NCBI GenBank assembly: GCA_965277075.1
Contig: OZ255707.1
Location: 434,001 to 498,000 of the forward strand
Direction of reading: 5' to 3'
Length of the DNA: 64,000 bases
Source of the DNA: Lustribacter sp965277075
GTDB taxonomy: Bacteria; Vulcanimicrobiota; Vulcanimicrobiia; Vulcanimicrobiales; Vulcanimicrobiaceae
Shown: piece by piece, positions 43,071 through 51,026 of the stretch
Layout of the letters: each line of letters starts with the position of its first letter
How positions within the stretch are numbered: the first letter of the stretch is position 1
Notes under the pieces: generated by a model
The model's input: only the letters and a program-made list of their open reading frames with translations
Told to the model about the DNA's origin: nothing
Databases searched by the model: none
Made by a program: the position numbers and the translations under genes

Positions 43071-43376
43071 CTAGATCATCTCGATCCACTTTTTGAGCAC
43101 TTCCTCGTCGCGCTTGAGCTGCTCGAGCTCCATGTCGCGGATCGCATTGGCCTCGCGCTGTTGTTCGGCTTTCGCTTGGAGAAGCTGGTCGAACGCCTGC
43201 TGCTGCTTGGCGAGCTCTTGATCTGCCGGCGTCGAGACTTTGGCGAGCGCCGTGGCGACCGCGTCGTCGACGGCGGCGTCGATCCGCTCGTCGAGCGTCG
43301 CTCGACCGTCATGCGGCACGGACGCTCGGCGAACGACGAGCGTCCCCGGCTCGCGCCGCGCCGGCAACGCGATCAT
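43071..43376 (-). CDS. Small coiled-coil protein, paralogue of the 43376 gene product
   Basis: 101 residues; its start ATG (43376) touches the stop of the upstream gene (TGA/ATG overlap), so it is translationally coupled. The C-terminal 50 residues are helical and Gln/Lys/Glu-rich, ending RDMELEQLKRDEEVLKKWIEMI. This end matches the preceding gene product: RE-x-N-x-x-RD, then Q-x-K, D-x-E and KK-x-IE-x-I at equal spacing. The N-terminal half is not similar. No signal or membrane segment. Function unknown; the size and helical ends recall small secreted or filament-forming subunits, but this is inference. Confidence 0.6.
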   Translation of the reverse strand: MIALPARREPGTLVVRRASVPHDGRATLDERIDAAVDDAVATALAKVSTPADQELAKQQQAFDQLLQAKAEQQREANAIRDMELEQLKRDEEVLKKWIEMI

Positions 43377-43750
43377 CAGCCGATCGCCTCAATGAACTTC
43401 TTGGTGATTTCGGTGTCGGCTTTTTTCTGCTGCATCGCCACATCGCGGAGCGTATTGCTTTCACGCATAAGTTCGGACTTCTCGTCCATCATGTTGTTGA
43501 ACTGTGAGGCTTGCTGGTTGAGCTGGAGCGAGTACTCTGCATTCTGATAATTCTGGAAATCTTGTTGCGCGAGCACTTGGCTCTGCCAAGCGCCGGCGGC
43601 AGCATTGCCGATGGTTCCGGTCACGCTGGTCAGCCCGGACGTCGCATTGTTCGTGCCGCCGGCGATACCCCCGATGGCCGCTCCGACGGGGCCGCCGGCA
43701 AGGAATCCGGTTGCACCGCCGACGAGCGCGTTAAGAATGTTGAAGCCCAT
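43376..43750 (-). CDS. Glycine-zipper plus C-terminal helix protein of unknown function
   Basis: An open frame begins at 43798, but ATG 43750 has AAGGA a few bases upstream, giving 124 residues. The N-terminal ~50 residues (MGFNILNALVGGATGFLAGG, then GAAIGGIAGGTNNATSG) are a glycine zipper of the type that inserts in or spans membranes. The C-terminal ~70 residues are a Gln/Asn-rich helix ending TLRDVAMQQKKADTEITKK, then FIEAIG, shared with the downstream small protein. It lies between the lytic transglycosylase and its own paralogue, all on the minus strand with overlaps. No known family recognised. Confidence 0.6.
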   Translation of the reverse strand: MGFNILNALVGGATGFLAGGPVGAAIGGIAGGTNNATSGLTSVTGTIGNAAAGAWQSQVLAQQDFQNYQNAEYSLQLNQQASQFNNMMDEKSELMRESNTLRDVAMQQKKADTEITKKFIEAIG

Positions 43751-43794
43751 GATGTTCCTTCGGTGAAAAACGAGAAGAGAAGGTCGGCGCTCGA

Positions 43795-44457
43795 TCACGA
43801 CGAGATCGTCGGCTGCCTAGGGTCGAGCTCGGAATCGTCGGCGAGCCCGAGATCTTCGGTCAGTGCCGTTTCCTCGTGCGATCCGTGGTCGGAAGTCGCC
43901 GGGATCGCCGGCGCCGGCGCGGCGGGTGTGGCGTTGACCGGCGAAGCTGCCGCCGCCGCCCGTAAACTGTTCGTGTCGGCCGCCGTCGCTGCCGCATCGG
44001 GTATCGCGGCGTCGCGCGCGGTCGTCGCGCCGCCGCCGAACTCTGCGTAATGCATCAGCACCGAGTCGGCGTAGCCGACGACCTTGCCGTTGCCCCAGTC
44101 GGTGGTCGTGCCGGTCGCCGTCGGTGACCCCGCATTATAGGCGGACAATGCCATGCGGACGTCTCCACCGTACGTTTTCAGGAGTCCCGAGAGCAGGCCG
44201 GCCGCGTAGTTCGCGTTTTGGTCGGGGTCCATCGCCGCCGGTGTCGACGCGAAGCGATGCCAGCGGTCGTCGATTTGGAAAAGCCCGTGTCCGTGGCCGC
44301 CGTCGCCGACGATGTTTCGGCCAGAGAGCGCTCCAGGACCGCCGGTCTCTTGCGCCGCGACAGCGGCGAGCAGCTTCGGATCGAGGTTATTGCGCTGCGC
44401 CGCCGCGGTAATCTGCGGTGCGAACGCGATCGCCGGAAGTGGATTCATGCTCCTCAT
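43795..44457 (-). CDS. Lytic transglycosylase (SLT domain) with disordered C-terminal tail
   Basis: 220 residues. The SLT fold is clear: LDPKLLAAVAAQETGG with catalytic Glu37, then GHGLFQIDDRWHRF (equivalent of the G-L-M-Q-I motif) and MALSAYNAGSP. The region after residue 140 is Ala/Thr/Pro/Asp-rich and probably unstructured. No signal peptide is apparent, though the start (ATG 44457 or 44448) is uncertain. It would cut peptidoglycan glycan strands, as enzymes attached to secretion systems or pili do. It precedes the two small paralogous genes and overlaps the GT14-like gene by 71 bp. Confidence 0.8.
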   Translation of the reverse strand: MRSMNPLPAIAFAPQITAAAQRNNLDPKLLAAVAAQETGGPGALSGRNIVGDGGHGHGLFQIDDRWHRFASTPAAMDPDQNANYAAGLLSGLLKTYGGDVRMALSAYNAGSPTATGTTTDWGNGKVVGYADSVLMHYAEFGGGATTARDAAIPDAAATAADTNSLRAAAAASPVNATPAAPAPAIPATSDHGSHEETALTEDLGLADDSELDPRQPTISS

Positions 44458-45376
44458 TCACGCACCCGACACCGTTGGCTAGGGCCAGGGCGTCGAGGCG
44501 GTCGAGAACGTGGGCGTCGACGCGCGTATCGAACTTGCGCGCGAACGGTTTGCCTGAATCCAGAATCGCGGGGAGATCGGCCGTCCCGAGGAGCGCCGGA
44601 CTACCCGCTTGTGGGTCGTCCCAGCGCAGAAAATGCAAGTCGTCGTTCGCAAACGTGAACGAGGGATTCGCCAGGAGCACCGTCTGCACGAACGACTCGT
44701 CGGGATGCAGGCGTTGCCGGTAGGCGTTCACCAGCGCCGCGTCCCGCCGGGAAACATCGAGCAGCTCTCGCGTGCACACGCGCGAGAGCGCCCACCAGAA
44801 CGACCCGCGGTACACGGTCCGGCCGCCGAACCCGCGCCGGTCGGCAATCCCGATCCGCGAACCTGCGCGCGAGTGCGCGAAACGCACGAACGGCTGGAGC
44901 CGATTCAACCGCCACAAACGTGAATTGAGCCGGCGCCAGCCTCGCGGGACGCTCGTGTATCGGAAGAAATACCGGTCGGCGTTTTCGGTCCGAAGCCGGG
45001 CTTCATCGGCCGGAGCGTGGTCCAGAAAGCCGTCGACGCCGGCCGTTGCGAGGGAATCGTGAAACGCTGCAAGGTTCGTGCAGGGATAGTCTTGCCCGGA
45101 AATCAGGACCATCCATTCATATGGGATACCGGAGGCCAATGCGGCGTCGACGCCGTCGAGGACGGCTTCGACCTGACTATAGGAACCCCACGTCACCCTC
45201 CCGCGTGCTTGCACGGAATAGATGTTGCCATACCCATTGAACGCGCGTGGCGGCAGGGGGTGGTCGGTGTTGTCGTGCCGCAGGAACACCGCCGTCCCCG
45301 GCTCCGACGCCAAGCGTTCGACGAGCCGAACGACCTGTGCCGCGTTCACGTGCGAAAGCACGAGATAAGCAATCAC
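44387..45376 (-). CDS. GT14 family beta-1,6-N-acetylglucosaminyltransferase-like (core-2/I-branching type)
   Basis: GTG 45376 has GGAGGAG at about 45382-45388 and starts the first strand (VIAYLVLSHVNAAQVVRLVERL); the frame is open further up but not needed. About 329 residues. PF02485 features: VFLRHDNTD, YGNIYSVQARGRVTWGSYS, EWMVLISGQDYPC, the GSFWWALSR stretch and LHPDESFVQTVLL. These match bacterial core-2/I-branching-like transferases that work in the cytosol. The last 71 bp overlap the transglycosylase gene. Donor probably UDP-GlcNAc or another UDP sugar. Confidence 0.82.
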   Translation of the reverse strand: MIAYLVLSHVNAAQVVRLVERLASEPGTAVFLRHDNTDHPLPPRAFNGYGNIYSVQARGRVTWGSYSQVEAVLDGVDAALASGIPYEWMVLISGQDYPCTNLAAFHDSLATAGVDGFLDHAPADEARLRTENADRYFFRYTSVPRGWRRLNSRLWRLNRLQPFVRFAHSRAGSRIGIADRRGFGGRTVYRGSFWWALSRVCTRELLDVSRRDAALVNAYRQRLHPDESFVQTVLLANPSFTFANDDLHFLRWDDPQAGSPALLGTADLPAILDSGKPFARKFDTRVDAHVLDRLDALALANGVGCVNEEHESTSGDRVRTADYRGGAAQ

Positions 45377-45514
45377 CGAAGCTCCTCCGCAGCGGGGCGA
45401 TGTGGTTGCACTTAGTTTCCGCGCCGCGTCCATGCGCTAGTAGGGGCAAAGGAACCCAGCAACGCCGCCCTTCGGTCGAGCCAAGAAGTGCCCCGCCCCA
45501 CGAGCCGGCGCCGT

Positions 45515-45543
45515 TTGACAAGGCTAAGAGGGGCGTCTACAAT
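45515..45543 (+). promoter_or_regulatory. Near-consensus sigma-70 promoter of the housekeeping operon
   Basis: TTGACA at 45515-45520, 17-bp spacer, TACAAT at 45538-45543. Transcription would begin near 45550, upstream of the DUF177 gene and away from the minus-strand GT14-like gene. Confidence 0.82.
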
Positions 45544-45603
45544 ACCGTGGTTGGCATGGGGCTTCCCTCGCGGGGAGCCTCGTTCTATGGTACGGGTTCT
45601 CAC

Positions 45604-46101
45604 GTGGTCGTCGACATCGGTCCGCTCTTGTCTGCTGGTCGCCCGATGTCGCTGGACGAATCGATCGACGTTCCCTCATTTGCGACCTTTCAGTTTCCGC
45701 ACCCGGCGCACGCCGAGTTGAACCTGAAGCGCGTGGATCGGGGAGTGCAAATCGACGGGTCAGTGGCGGTCGACGTCGCGGGAGAGTGCGACCGGTGTCT
45801 CGAGGATGTGACGATTCCGATTGAGATCGACGTCGACGAGCGGTTCGATCCGCCCGGCACGACGAATGATCCGTTCGGCGAAAACAACGTCCTGCGCGGC
45901 ACCAACCTCGACGTCAGCGACCTTGTGCGGCAGCTCGTGACCAGTGCACTGCCGTTCGGTCTCGTGTGTCGCGAGGAGTGCCGCGGGTTGTGCGCGACCT
46001 GCGGACGGAGCAAAAATACGGGCGGCGATTGCGCTTGCCCGGCAACGGAAGGCGATCATGGCGAACCTCAAGTGGAAAACTCCGCGCTCGAAGACCCGTA
46101 G
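45604..46101 (+). CDS. DUF177 family protein (YceD-like)
   Basis: GTG 45604 opens VVVDIGPLLSAGRPMSLDE, where this family normally starts; ATG 45556 would leave only a few nucleotides of leader from the predicted start of transcription. 165 residues. PF02620: LKRVDRGVQIDGSVAVDV, CDRCLEDVTIPIEIDVDERF and the C-terminal GLVCREECRGLCATCGRSKN with four cysteines that may bind zinc. YceD-type genes sit before rpmF in most bacteria and have been linked to 23S rRNA accumulation. The last 44 bp overlap rpmF. Confidence 0.88.
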   Translation: MVVDIGPLLSAGRPMSLDESIDVPSFATFQFPHPAHAELNLKRVDRGVQIDGSVAVDVAGECDRCLEDVTIPIEIDVDERFDPPGTTNDPFGENNVLRGTNLDVSDLVRQLVTSALPFGLVCREECRGLCATCGRSKNTGGDCACPATEGDHGEPQVENSALEDP

Positions 46102-46270
46102 CCGGCGCGCTGCGAACTGGAAGCTTTCTCCCGTGACGACGGTGGAATGCCCGCAGTGCCATCAGCCGAAACGGCCGCACTTCGTATGCGATTTCTGCGG
46201 CACGTATGACGGCCGCCAGGTGATCGCACCGCGCGACGAACGCGACCACGCCGGCCACTCACACGATTGA
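46058..46270 (+). CDS. rpmF: Ribosomal protein bL32
   Basis: 70 residues from ATG 46058 (AAGG a few bases before). MANLKWKTPRSKTRSRRAANW is close to the L32 start (KxKxSxSRxxxRRA). The zinc ribbon CPQC and CDFC is complete. The C-terminal tail (RDERDHAGHSHD) is longer and more polar than usual. It overlaps the DUF177 gene, as in many genomes; plsX, the frequent next gene, is not present, with fabH following instead after about 110 bp. Confidence 0.96.
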   Translation: MANLKWKTPRSKTRSRRAANWKLSPVTTVECPQCHQPKRPHFVCDFCGTYDGRQVIAPRDERDHAGHSHD

Positions 46271-46381
46271 CGTGTTTGGCGATCCCTCGGAGGATCGCGA
46301 CGCTTCTACCGGCGTGAGAGAGCCGTGGCTTGGGGGACCCGCGAGCCACAGGCTCGTGGGGGGCGCGCAGCCGAGGGCGGA

Positions 46382-47389
46382 GTGCCGCTAGACCATCTCT
46401 CCGGTGTTCGGATGGCCGGTGTCGGGCATTACGTCCCGCAACGCGTCCTGACGAACGCCGACTTCGAGCGGATGCTCGATACGACGGATGAGTGGATCGT
46501 ATCGCGTACCGGGATGCGCGAACGCCACATCGCCCGCGACGATGAAACGACGAGCGATATGGGCCTGGCGGCAGCGCGCATGGCGCTCGAACGTGCCGGG
46601 CTCGGTGCCGCGGATATTCCCTGCGTGATCGTCGCGACCGTAACCCCGGACTATATCTTTCCAGCCACCGCAAGCGTCCTCGCCGCCAAACTCGGGATCG
46701 TCGGTGCCGCCGCGTTCGACATCGAGATCGCGTGCAGCGGCTTCATCTACGGTCTCACCGTCGCGGCGAGTTTAATTCAAGCCGGCGTCTATCGCCGCGT
46801 GCTGCTCGTCGGTTCCGAGAAGCTCTCGACGATCACGAACTATGCGGACCGTGGAACGGCTGTGCTCTTCGGCGACGGCGCGGGCGCGGCCGTGCTCGAA
46901 GCCGCCGAATCGAATTGTTTTCTCTCGTCACACCTCGGCAGCGACGGCAGTGATCCGTCGCTACTGCTCGTTCCGAGCGGCGGAACGGTGTATCCGTCGA
47001 CGGCAGCAAGTTTGGAAGCGAAGCACAACAAGATGGTGATGAAGGGCCGTGAAGTGTTTCGGTTCGCCGTCACCAAGATGATCGATGCGACCGATACGGT
47101 ACTTGCCAAGGCCAACCTGACCCGGGCCGACATCACGTACGTGATTCCGCATCAAGCAAATCGTCGCATCATCGACGCTGCCGCGAAACAACTCGATGTC
47201 CTCGCAGACAAGGTGATCATCACCGTCGACCGGTTCGGCAACACCAGCTCCGCGTCGATTCCGATTGCGCTCTCGGAAACGTACGGCGCCGGGAAATTGT
47301 GCGACGGCGACGTGATCGTCTTCGTCGGTTTCGGCGGCGGATTGTCGTGGGGTGCGGTCGCATGGCGATGGCAGTCGCAGCGGGCGTGA
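46382..47389 (+). CDS. fabH: 3-oxoacyl-ACP synthase III
   Basis: GTG 46382 with GAGGGCGGA upstream begins about ten residues before the conserved start (GVRMAGVGHYVPQRVLTN), giving 335 residues. Catalytic triad: Cys118 in EIACSGF, His257 in IPHQANRR and Asn287 in FGNTSSASIP. The CoA-site WIVSRTGMRERH is intact. It condenses an acyl-CoA primer with malonyl-ACP to start fatty acid synthesis. Its TGA shares one base with the fabD start. Confidence 0.97.
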   Translation: MPLDHLSGVRMAGVGHYVPQRVLTNADFERMLDTTDEWIVSRTGMRERHIARDDETTSDMGLAAARMALERAGLGAADIPCVIVATVTPDYIFPATASVLAAKLGIVGAAAFDIEIACSGFIYGLTVAASLIQAGVYRRVLLVGSEKLSTITNYADRGTAVLFGDGAGAAVLEAAESNCFLSSHLGSDGSDPSLLLVPSGGTVYPSTAASLEAKHNKMVMKGREVFRFAVTKMIDATDTVLAKANLTRADITYVIPHQANRRIIDAAAKQLDVLADKVIITVDRFGNTSSASIPIALSETYGAGKLCDGDVIVFVGFGGGLSWGAVAWRWQSQRA

Positions 47390-48333
47390 TGCGCGTCGGA
47401 GTGGTCTTTCCCGGTCAAGGATCGCAAATGGCCGGCATGGGCGTCGGCGTCGCGCAAGCGTTTCCGCAATCGGCCGCACTGTTCGCCGAAGCGAAGTCCG
47501 TGCTCGGTTACGATCTGCTCGCGCTCTGCGCCGACGGCCCGGAAGAGAAGCTGCGCGAAACGCGTTACAGCCAGCCGGCGATCTTCGTCACCAACGTTGC
47601 GATCGCGGCGGCCGTCGGTTCCGACTTGCTTCCGTCGGTCAGCGCCGGTCATTCGTTCGGCGAATATTGCAGCCTCACGCTTGCGGGTTCAATCGCGTTC
47701 GAAACCGCACTGGGTCTGGTAAATAAGCGGGGCCTCGCGATGCACCGGGCGGCGCTCGCAACGCGCGGCGCGATGTCGGCCGTGCTCGGTCTCGATGCGG
47801 CATCGCTGCGCACCGTCGTCGGCACCACGCTGGAACGCGGTGCGGGCCGCGTGCAACTCGCGAACTTCAATCAACCGGGACAAATCGTGGTCAGCGGAGA
47901 CGAGGCTGCAGTTCGCCTAGCCGGCGAGTTGGCGCTCGAAGCGGGCGCGAAGCGCGTGATTCCGCTCAACGTGAGCGGTGCATGGCACTCCGCGTTGATG
48001 GAGCCGGCGCGCATCGAGTTCGCGAAATCCGTCGCCGACGCGCCGGTCATGGACCCGCGGTTCCCCGTCATCTCCAACGTCGACGCGAAGCCGTACGCCG
48101 ACGTCGAGCACATCAAAGAGAATCTCGTGCGTTCCGTGACCGAAGAAGTGCGCTGGCATGAAACGGCCGTCGCGATGGTCGCGATGGGGCTCGATCTGAT
48201 CGTCGAGTTCGGCGCAAGTCCGGTCCTTGCGCCGATGATGAAGCGTGTGGCCGGCGCGCCGAAGGCGGTGCACGTCGCCGATGCCGGGGGTGTCGAGAAC
48301 CTGCTCGCCACGCTCACCGCGGGCGCGGTGTAG
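47389..48333 (+). CDS. fabD: Malonyl-CoA:ACP transacylase
   Basis: 314 residues from ATG 47389, overlapping the fabH stop by one base. VVFPGQGSQMAGMG is the N-terminal signature; Ser89 in GHSFGEYC and His200 in GAWHSALM form the catalytic dyad, and YSQPAIFVTN and QLANFNQPGQIVVSG follow the family. It loads malonate on ACP, the substrate for the FabH reaction. One base separates its stop from fabG's ATG region. Confidence 0.97.
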   Translation: MRVGVVFPGQGSQMAGMGVGVAQAFPQSAALFAEAKSVLGYDLLALCADGPEEKLRETRYSQPAIFVTNVAIAAAVGSDLLPSVSAGHSFGEYCSLTLAGSIAFETALGLVNKRGLAMHRAALATRGAMSAVLGLDAASLRTVVGTTLERGAGRVQLANFNQPGQIVVSGDEAAVRLAGELALEAGAKRVIPLNVSGAWHSALMEPARIEFAKSVADAPVMDPRFPVISNVDAKPYADVEHIKENLVRSVTEEVRWHETAVAMVAMGLDLIVEFGASPVLAPMMKRVAGAPKAVHVADAGGVENLLATLTAGAV

Positions 48334-48334
48334 A

Positions 48335-49078
48335 ATGGCCGAACGATGTGCGCTCGTCACCGGTGCCTCGCGCGGAATCGGTCGCGCGATCGCGGTCGAT
48401 CTGGCGGCGAACGGGTACGACGTTGCTTTGCTCGCCCGCGATGCCTCCGCGCTCGCCGAGAGCGCGCGCGCGGTCGAGGGCGCGCGAAGCGGCGCCCGCG
48501 CGCTAACCGTGCCCGTCGATGTCACCGACGGCGCGGCGCTCGACGATGCCGTGGGCAGCGTCCTGCGTTCGTTCGGCCGCATCGATGCCGTCGTTGCCAA
48601 CGCCGGCGTAAGCCGGGACGCGCTGCTGCTGCGCTTCAAGGCCGGGGACTTCGACCACGTCGTCGGCGTGAACCTGAAATCGGCCTTTGCGCTGGCTGCA
48701 GCGGTCGCGAAACCGATGATCAAAGCGCGCGGCGGCGCGATCGTCTTCGTGTCGTCGATCGTCGGCATCAGCGGCAATGCGGGTCAGACGGCATACGCGG
48801 CCACCAAAGCCGGCTTGCTCGGTTTAACCAGGTCGCTGGCGAAAGAACTCGGGTCGCGGAACGTTCGGGTAAACGCCGTGGCGCCGGGTTTGATCGAAAC
48901 CGCGATGACCGCCGAGTTAACGGACGCTGCGCGCGCCGCGTTCCTCGGAAACGTCGCGCTCGGCCGCCCGGGAACGCCCGAAGATGTCGCCGGGGTCGTC
49001 ACGTTTCTCCTATCCGATGCCGCCCGTTACGTCACCGGTCAGACGATTGTGGTCGATGGCGGCAGCCTGATGTTCTGA
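48335..49078 (+). CDS. fabG: 3-oxoacyl-ACP reductase
   Basis: 247 residues from ATG 48335, one nucleotide after the fabD stop. SDR: VTGASRGIGRAIA for NADP binding, VVANAGVSRDALL (the usual NNAG reads ANAG), Ser141, Tyr154 and Lys158 in the SSIVG and YAATK segments, and the closing YVTGQTIVVDGG. It reduces 3-oxoacyl-ACP in the elongation cycle. About 50 bp later acpP follows with its own strong ribosome site. Confidence 0.96.
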   Translation: MAERCALVTGASRGIGRAIAVDLAANGYDVALLARDASALAESARAVEGARSGARALTVPVDVTDGAALDDAVGSVLRSFGRIDAVVANAGVSRDALLLRFKAGDFDHVVGVNLKSAFALAAAVAKPMIKARGGAIVFVSSIVGISGNAGQTAYAATKAGLLGLTRSLAKELGSRNVRVNAVAPGLIETAMTAELTDAARAAFLGNVALGRPGTPEDVAGVVTFLLSDAARYVTGQTIVVDGGSLMF

Positions 49079-49129
49079 ACGCGGAAGATCGTCCTCGTCC
49101 TTGAATCGTAGCAGTGAATAAGGAGTCCA

Positions 49130-49375
49130 ATGGCCACCGAAACGTTTGATCGCGTCAAGAAAATCATCGTCGAGCAACTCGGCGTTGAGGAAAACGAAGT
49201 CACGCCCGAAGCCTCGATCACCGAAGATCTCGGCGCCGACTCGCTCGATCAGGTCGAGCTCGTGATGGCGTTCGAAACCGAGTTCGGCATCGATATACCG
49301 GACGAAGAAGCCGAGAAGATCAAGACCGTCGGCGACGCCGTCGGCAAGATCGACGCGACCGCGCCCAAAGCTTGA
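49130..49375 (+). CDS. acpP: Acyl carrier protein
   Basis: 81 residues, acidic. ATG 49130 has AAGGAG about 8 nt upstream, the strongest ribosome site of this operon, in keeping with the protein's high demand. Ser38 in LGADSLDQVELVM is the phosphopantetheine site. FGIDIPDEEAEKIKTVGD completes the helix III/IV region. The stop TGA shares a base with the ATG of ffh. Confidence 0.98.
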   Translation: MATETFDRVKKIIVEQLGVEENEVTPEASITEDLGADSLDQVELVMAFETEFGIDIPDEEAEKIKTVGDAVGKIDATAPKA

Positions 49376-50697
49376 TGCTCGAGGCCCTCAGCGAGCGCTT
49401 AGGCGCGATATTCGATCGGCTCTCAAATCGCGGCCGTCTCTCCGAGGCGGACGTTGCCGAGGTATTGCGCGAGGTCCGCATCGCGCTGCTCGAAGCCGAC
49501 GTCAACCTTTCGGTTGCCAAAGAATTCGTCAACGCTATCAAAGAGCGCGCCGTCGGCGCCGACGTGTTGCAATCGCTCACGCCGGGTCAATCGGTGATCA
49601 AGATCGTGCACGACGAACTCGTCACGCTGCTGGGCGGTGCCGAAGCGCGATTGCAGTTCAGCGACGCGCCGCCGACGGTGTACATGCTGGTCGGTCTGCA
49701 GGGCTCCGGCAAGACGACGCACGCGGGTAAACTGGCGCTGCGGCTCAAAGAGCAGGGGCGCCGCACGCTCCTCGTTGCCGCCGACGTCTATCGTCCGGCC
49801 GCGATCGATCAGCTCAAGACGCTCGGGCGCCAGATCGACTTGCCCGTCTTCGACCAGGGCGCGGGCGACCCGGTGAAGATCGCACGCGACGGCGTCGCCG
49901 AAGCGAGGCGACTCGGTATTCCGACCGTCATCATCGATACCGCCGGGCGTCTGCAAATCGACGAGCGGCTCATGGACGAGCTTGCGAAGATCAAGGTCGC
50001 CGTCAATCCGAAAGAGATTCTGTTCGTTGCGGACGCGATGACGGGGCAAGAGGCGACGAACGTCGCCAAAGGCTTTAACGAGCGACTGGGAATCACGGGC
50101 GTGATCCTCACGAAGATGGACGGCGACGCGCGCGGCGGTGCGGCGCTCTCGATCCACAAAATTACCGGCGCGCCGATCAAGTTCGTCGGCGTCGGCGAGA
50201 AGCTCGCGGCGCTCGAACCGTTCTATCCCGACCGTCTCGCGTCGCGCATCCTCGGTATGGGTGACGTGCTTACGCTCATCGAGAAAACGCAGAGCGTTTA
50301 CTCGGAAGAACAGGCCAAAGATCTCGCGCAGAAACTGCGTAAGAACGATTTCACGCTCGATGACTTCCTCGAGCAGTTGCGCACGGTGCGCAAGATGGGC
50401 TCGATGAACGACATTATGAAGATGATTCCCGGGCTTTCGAAGGCGATGCCGAATGTCGACATCGACGAGAAAGACGTCAAGCGAGTCGAAGCGATCATCT
50501 GCTCGATGACGCGTCGCGAACGCACGCGTCCCGACATCCTCAACGGGTCGCGGCGCAAGCGCATCGCGGCGGGCAGCGGCACACAAGTCGCCGACGTCAA
50601 CCGGTTGGTGAAGCAATTCGAAGCATCGCGCCAACTCATGAAACAGATGGGCGGCGGGAAGCGGGGCCGGTTCAAAATGCCGGCGTTAAATAAATAG
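49375..50697 (+). CDS. ffh: Signal recognition particle protein Ffh (SRP54)
   Basis: 440 residues from ATG 49375, overlapping the acpP stop by one base. The N domain begins MLEALSERLGAIFDRLSNRG; the G domain has GLQGSGKTTHAGKLA (about residues 107-121), DTAGRLQ and TKMDGDARGGAALS; the M domain has the SRP-RNA-binding text RRERTRPDILNGSRRKRIAAGSG and ends MKMPALNK-like (FKMPALNK). Complete family layout. It binds signal sequences at the ribosome and delivers them to FtsY. The direct acpP-ffh junction is unusual: fabF, rnc, smc and ftsY often lie between. Confidence 0.98.
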   Translation: MLEALSERLGAIFDRLSNRGRLSEADVAEVLREVRIALLEADVNLSVAKEFVNAIKERAVGADVLQSLTPGQSVIKIVHDELVTLLGGAEARLQFSDAPPTVYMLVGLQGSGKTTHAGKLALRLKEQGRRTLLVAADVYRPAAIDQLKTLGRQIDLPVFDQGAGDPVKIARDGVAEARRLGIPTVIIDTAGRLQIDERLMDELAKIKVAVNPKEILFVADAMTGQEATNVAKGFNERLGITGVILTKMDGDARGGAALSIHKITGAPIKFVGVGEKLAALEPFYPDRLASRILGMGDVLTLIEKTQSVYSEEQAKDLAQKLRKNDFTLDDFLEQLRTVRKMGSMNDIMKMIPGLSKAMPNVDIDEKDVKRVEAIICSMTRRERTRPDILNGSRRKRIAAGSGTQVADVNRLVKQFEASRQLMKQMGGGKRGRFKMPALNK

Positions 50698-50717
50698 CAT
50701 GCCACGAGAAAGCAGTT

Positions 50718-51023
50718 ATGGTTAAGATCCGCTTGCGTCGTATGGGCGCAAAAAAGCAACCCACGTACCGATTCGTCGTCTGCGATTCGAAGTCGCCGCG
50801 CGATGGTGCGTTCATCGAGATCCTGGGCCACTACAATCCGCGCACGGAACCGAAAACGGTCGTCGTCGACCAAGAGAAAGTGAAACAGTGGCTTTCCAAA
50901 GGCGCGCAGCCGTCCGATCCGGTTCGGCGCATCTTTGCCGAGCTCGGCCTGGTCGAGCGCGGTTTTGTCCCGGAGAAGAAAGCCGCTGCGCCGGCGGCCG
51001 GATCCGCGGAAGCAGCCGAGTAG
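50718..51023 (+). CDS. rpsP: Ribosomal protein bS16
   Basis: 101 residues. VKIRLRRMGAKKQPTYRFVV and SPRDGAFIEILGHYNPRTEP are the S16 signatures; WLSKGAQPSDPVRRIFAELGL finishes the domain. The Ala-rich tail (KKAAAPAAGSAEAAE) is an extension common in high-GC genomes. 20 bp after ffh, an order found in many bacteria (ffh-rpsP-KH-rimM). Confidence 0.98.
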   Translation: MVKIRLRRMGAKKQPTYRFVVCDSKSPRDGAFIEILGHYNPRTEPKTVVVDQEKVKQWLSKGAQPSDPVRRIFAELGLVERGFVPEKKAAAPAAGSAEAAE

Positions 51024-51026
51024 CAC

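Noticed and set aside
43071..44457. Assignment of the small helical proteins to a type III secretion system
   Set aside because: Only size, helical ends and the adjacent transglycosylase agree; no apparatus gene is visible, so the name is not justified.
49423..50634. A 403-codon open minus-strand frame
   Set aside because: Fully antisense to ffh, rich in Arg/His/Asp, no recognisable motif.
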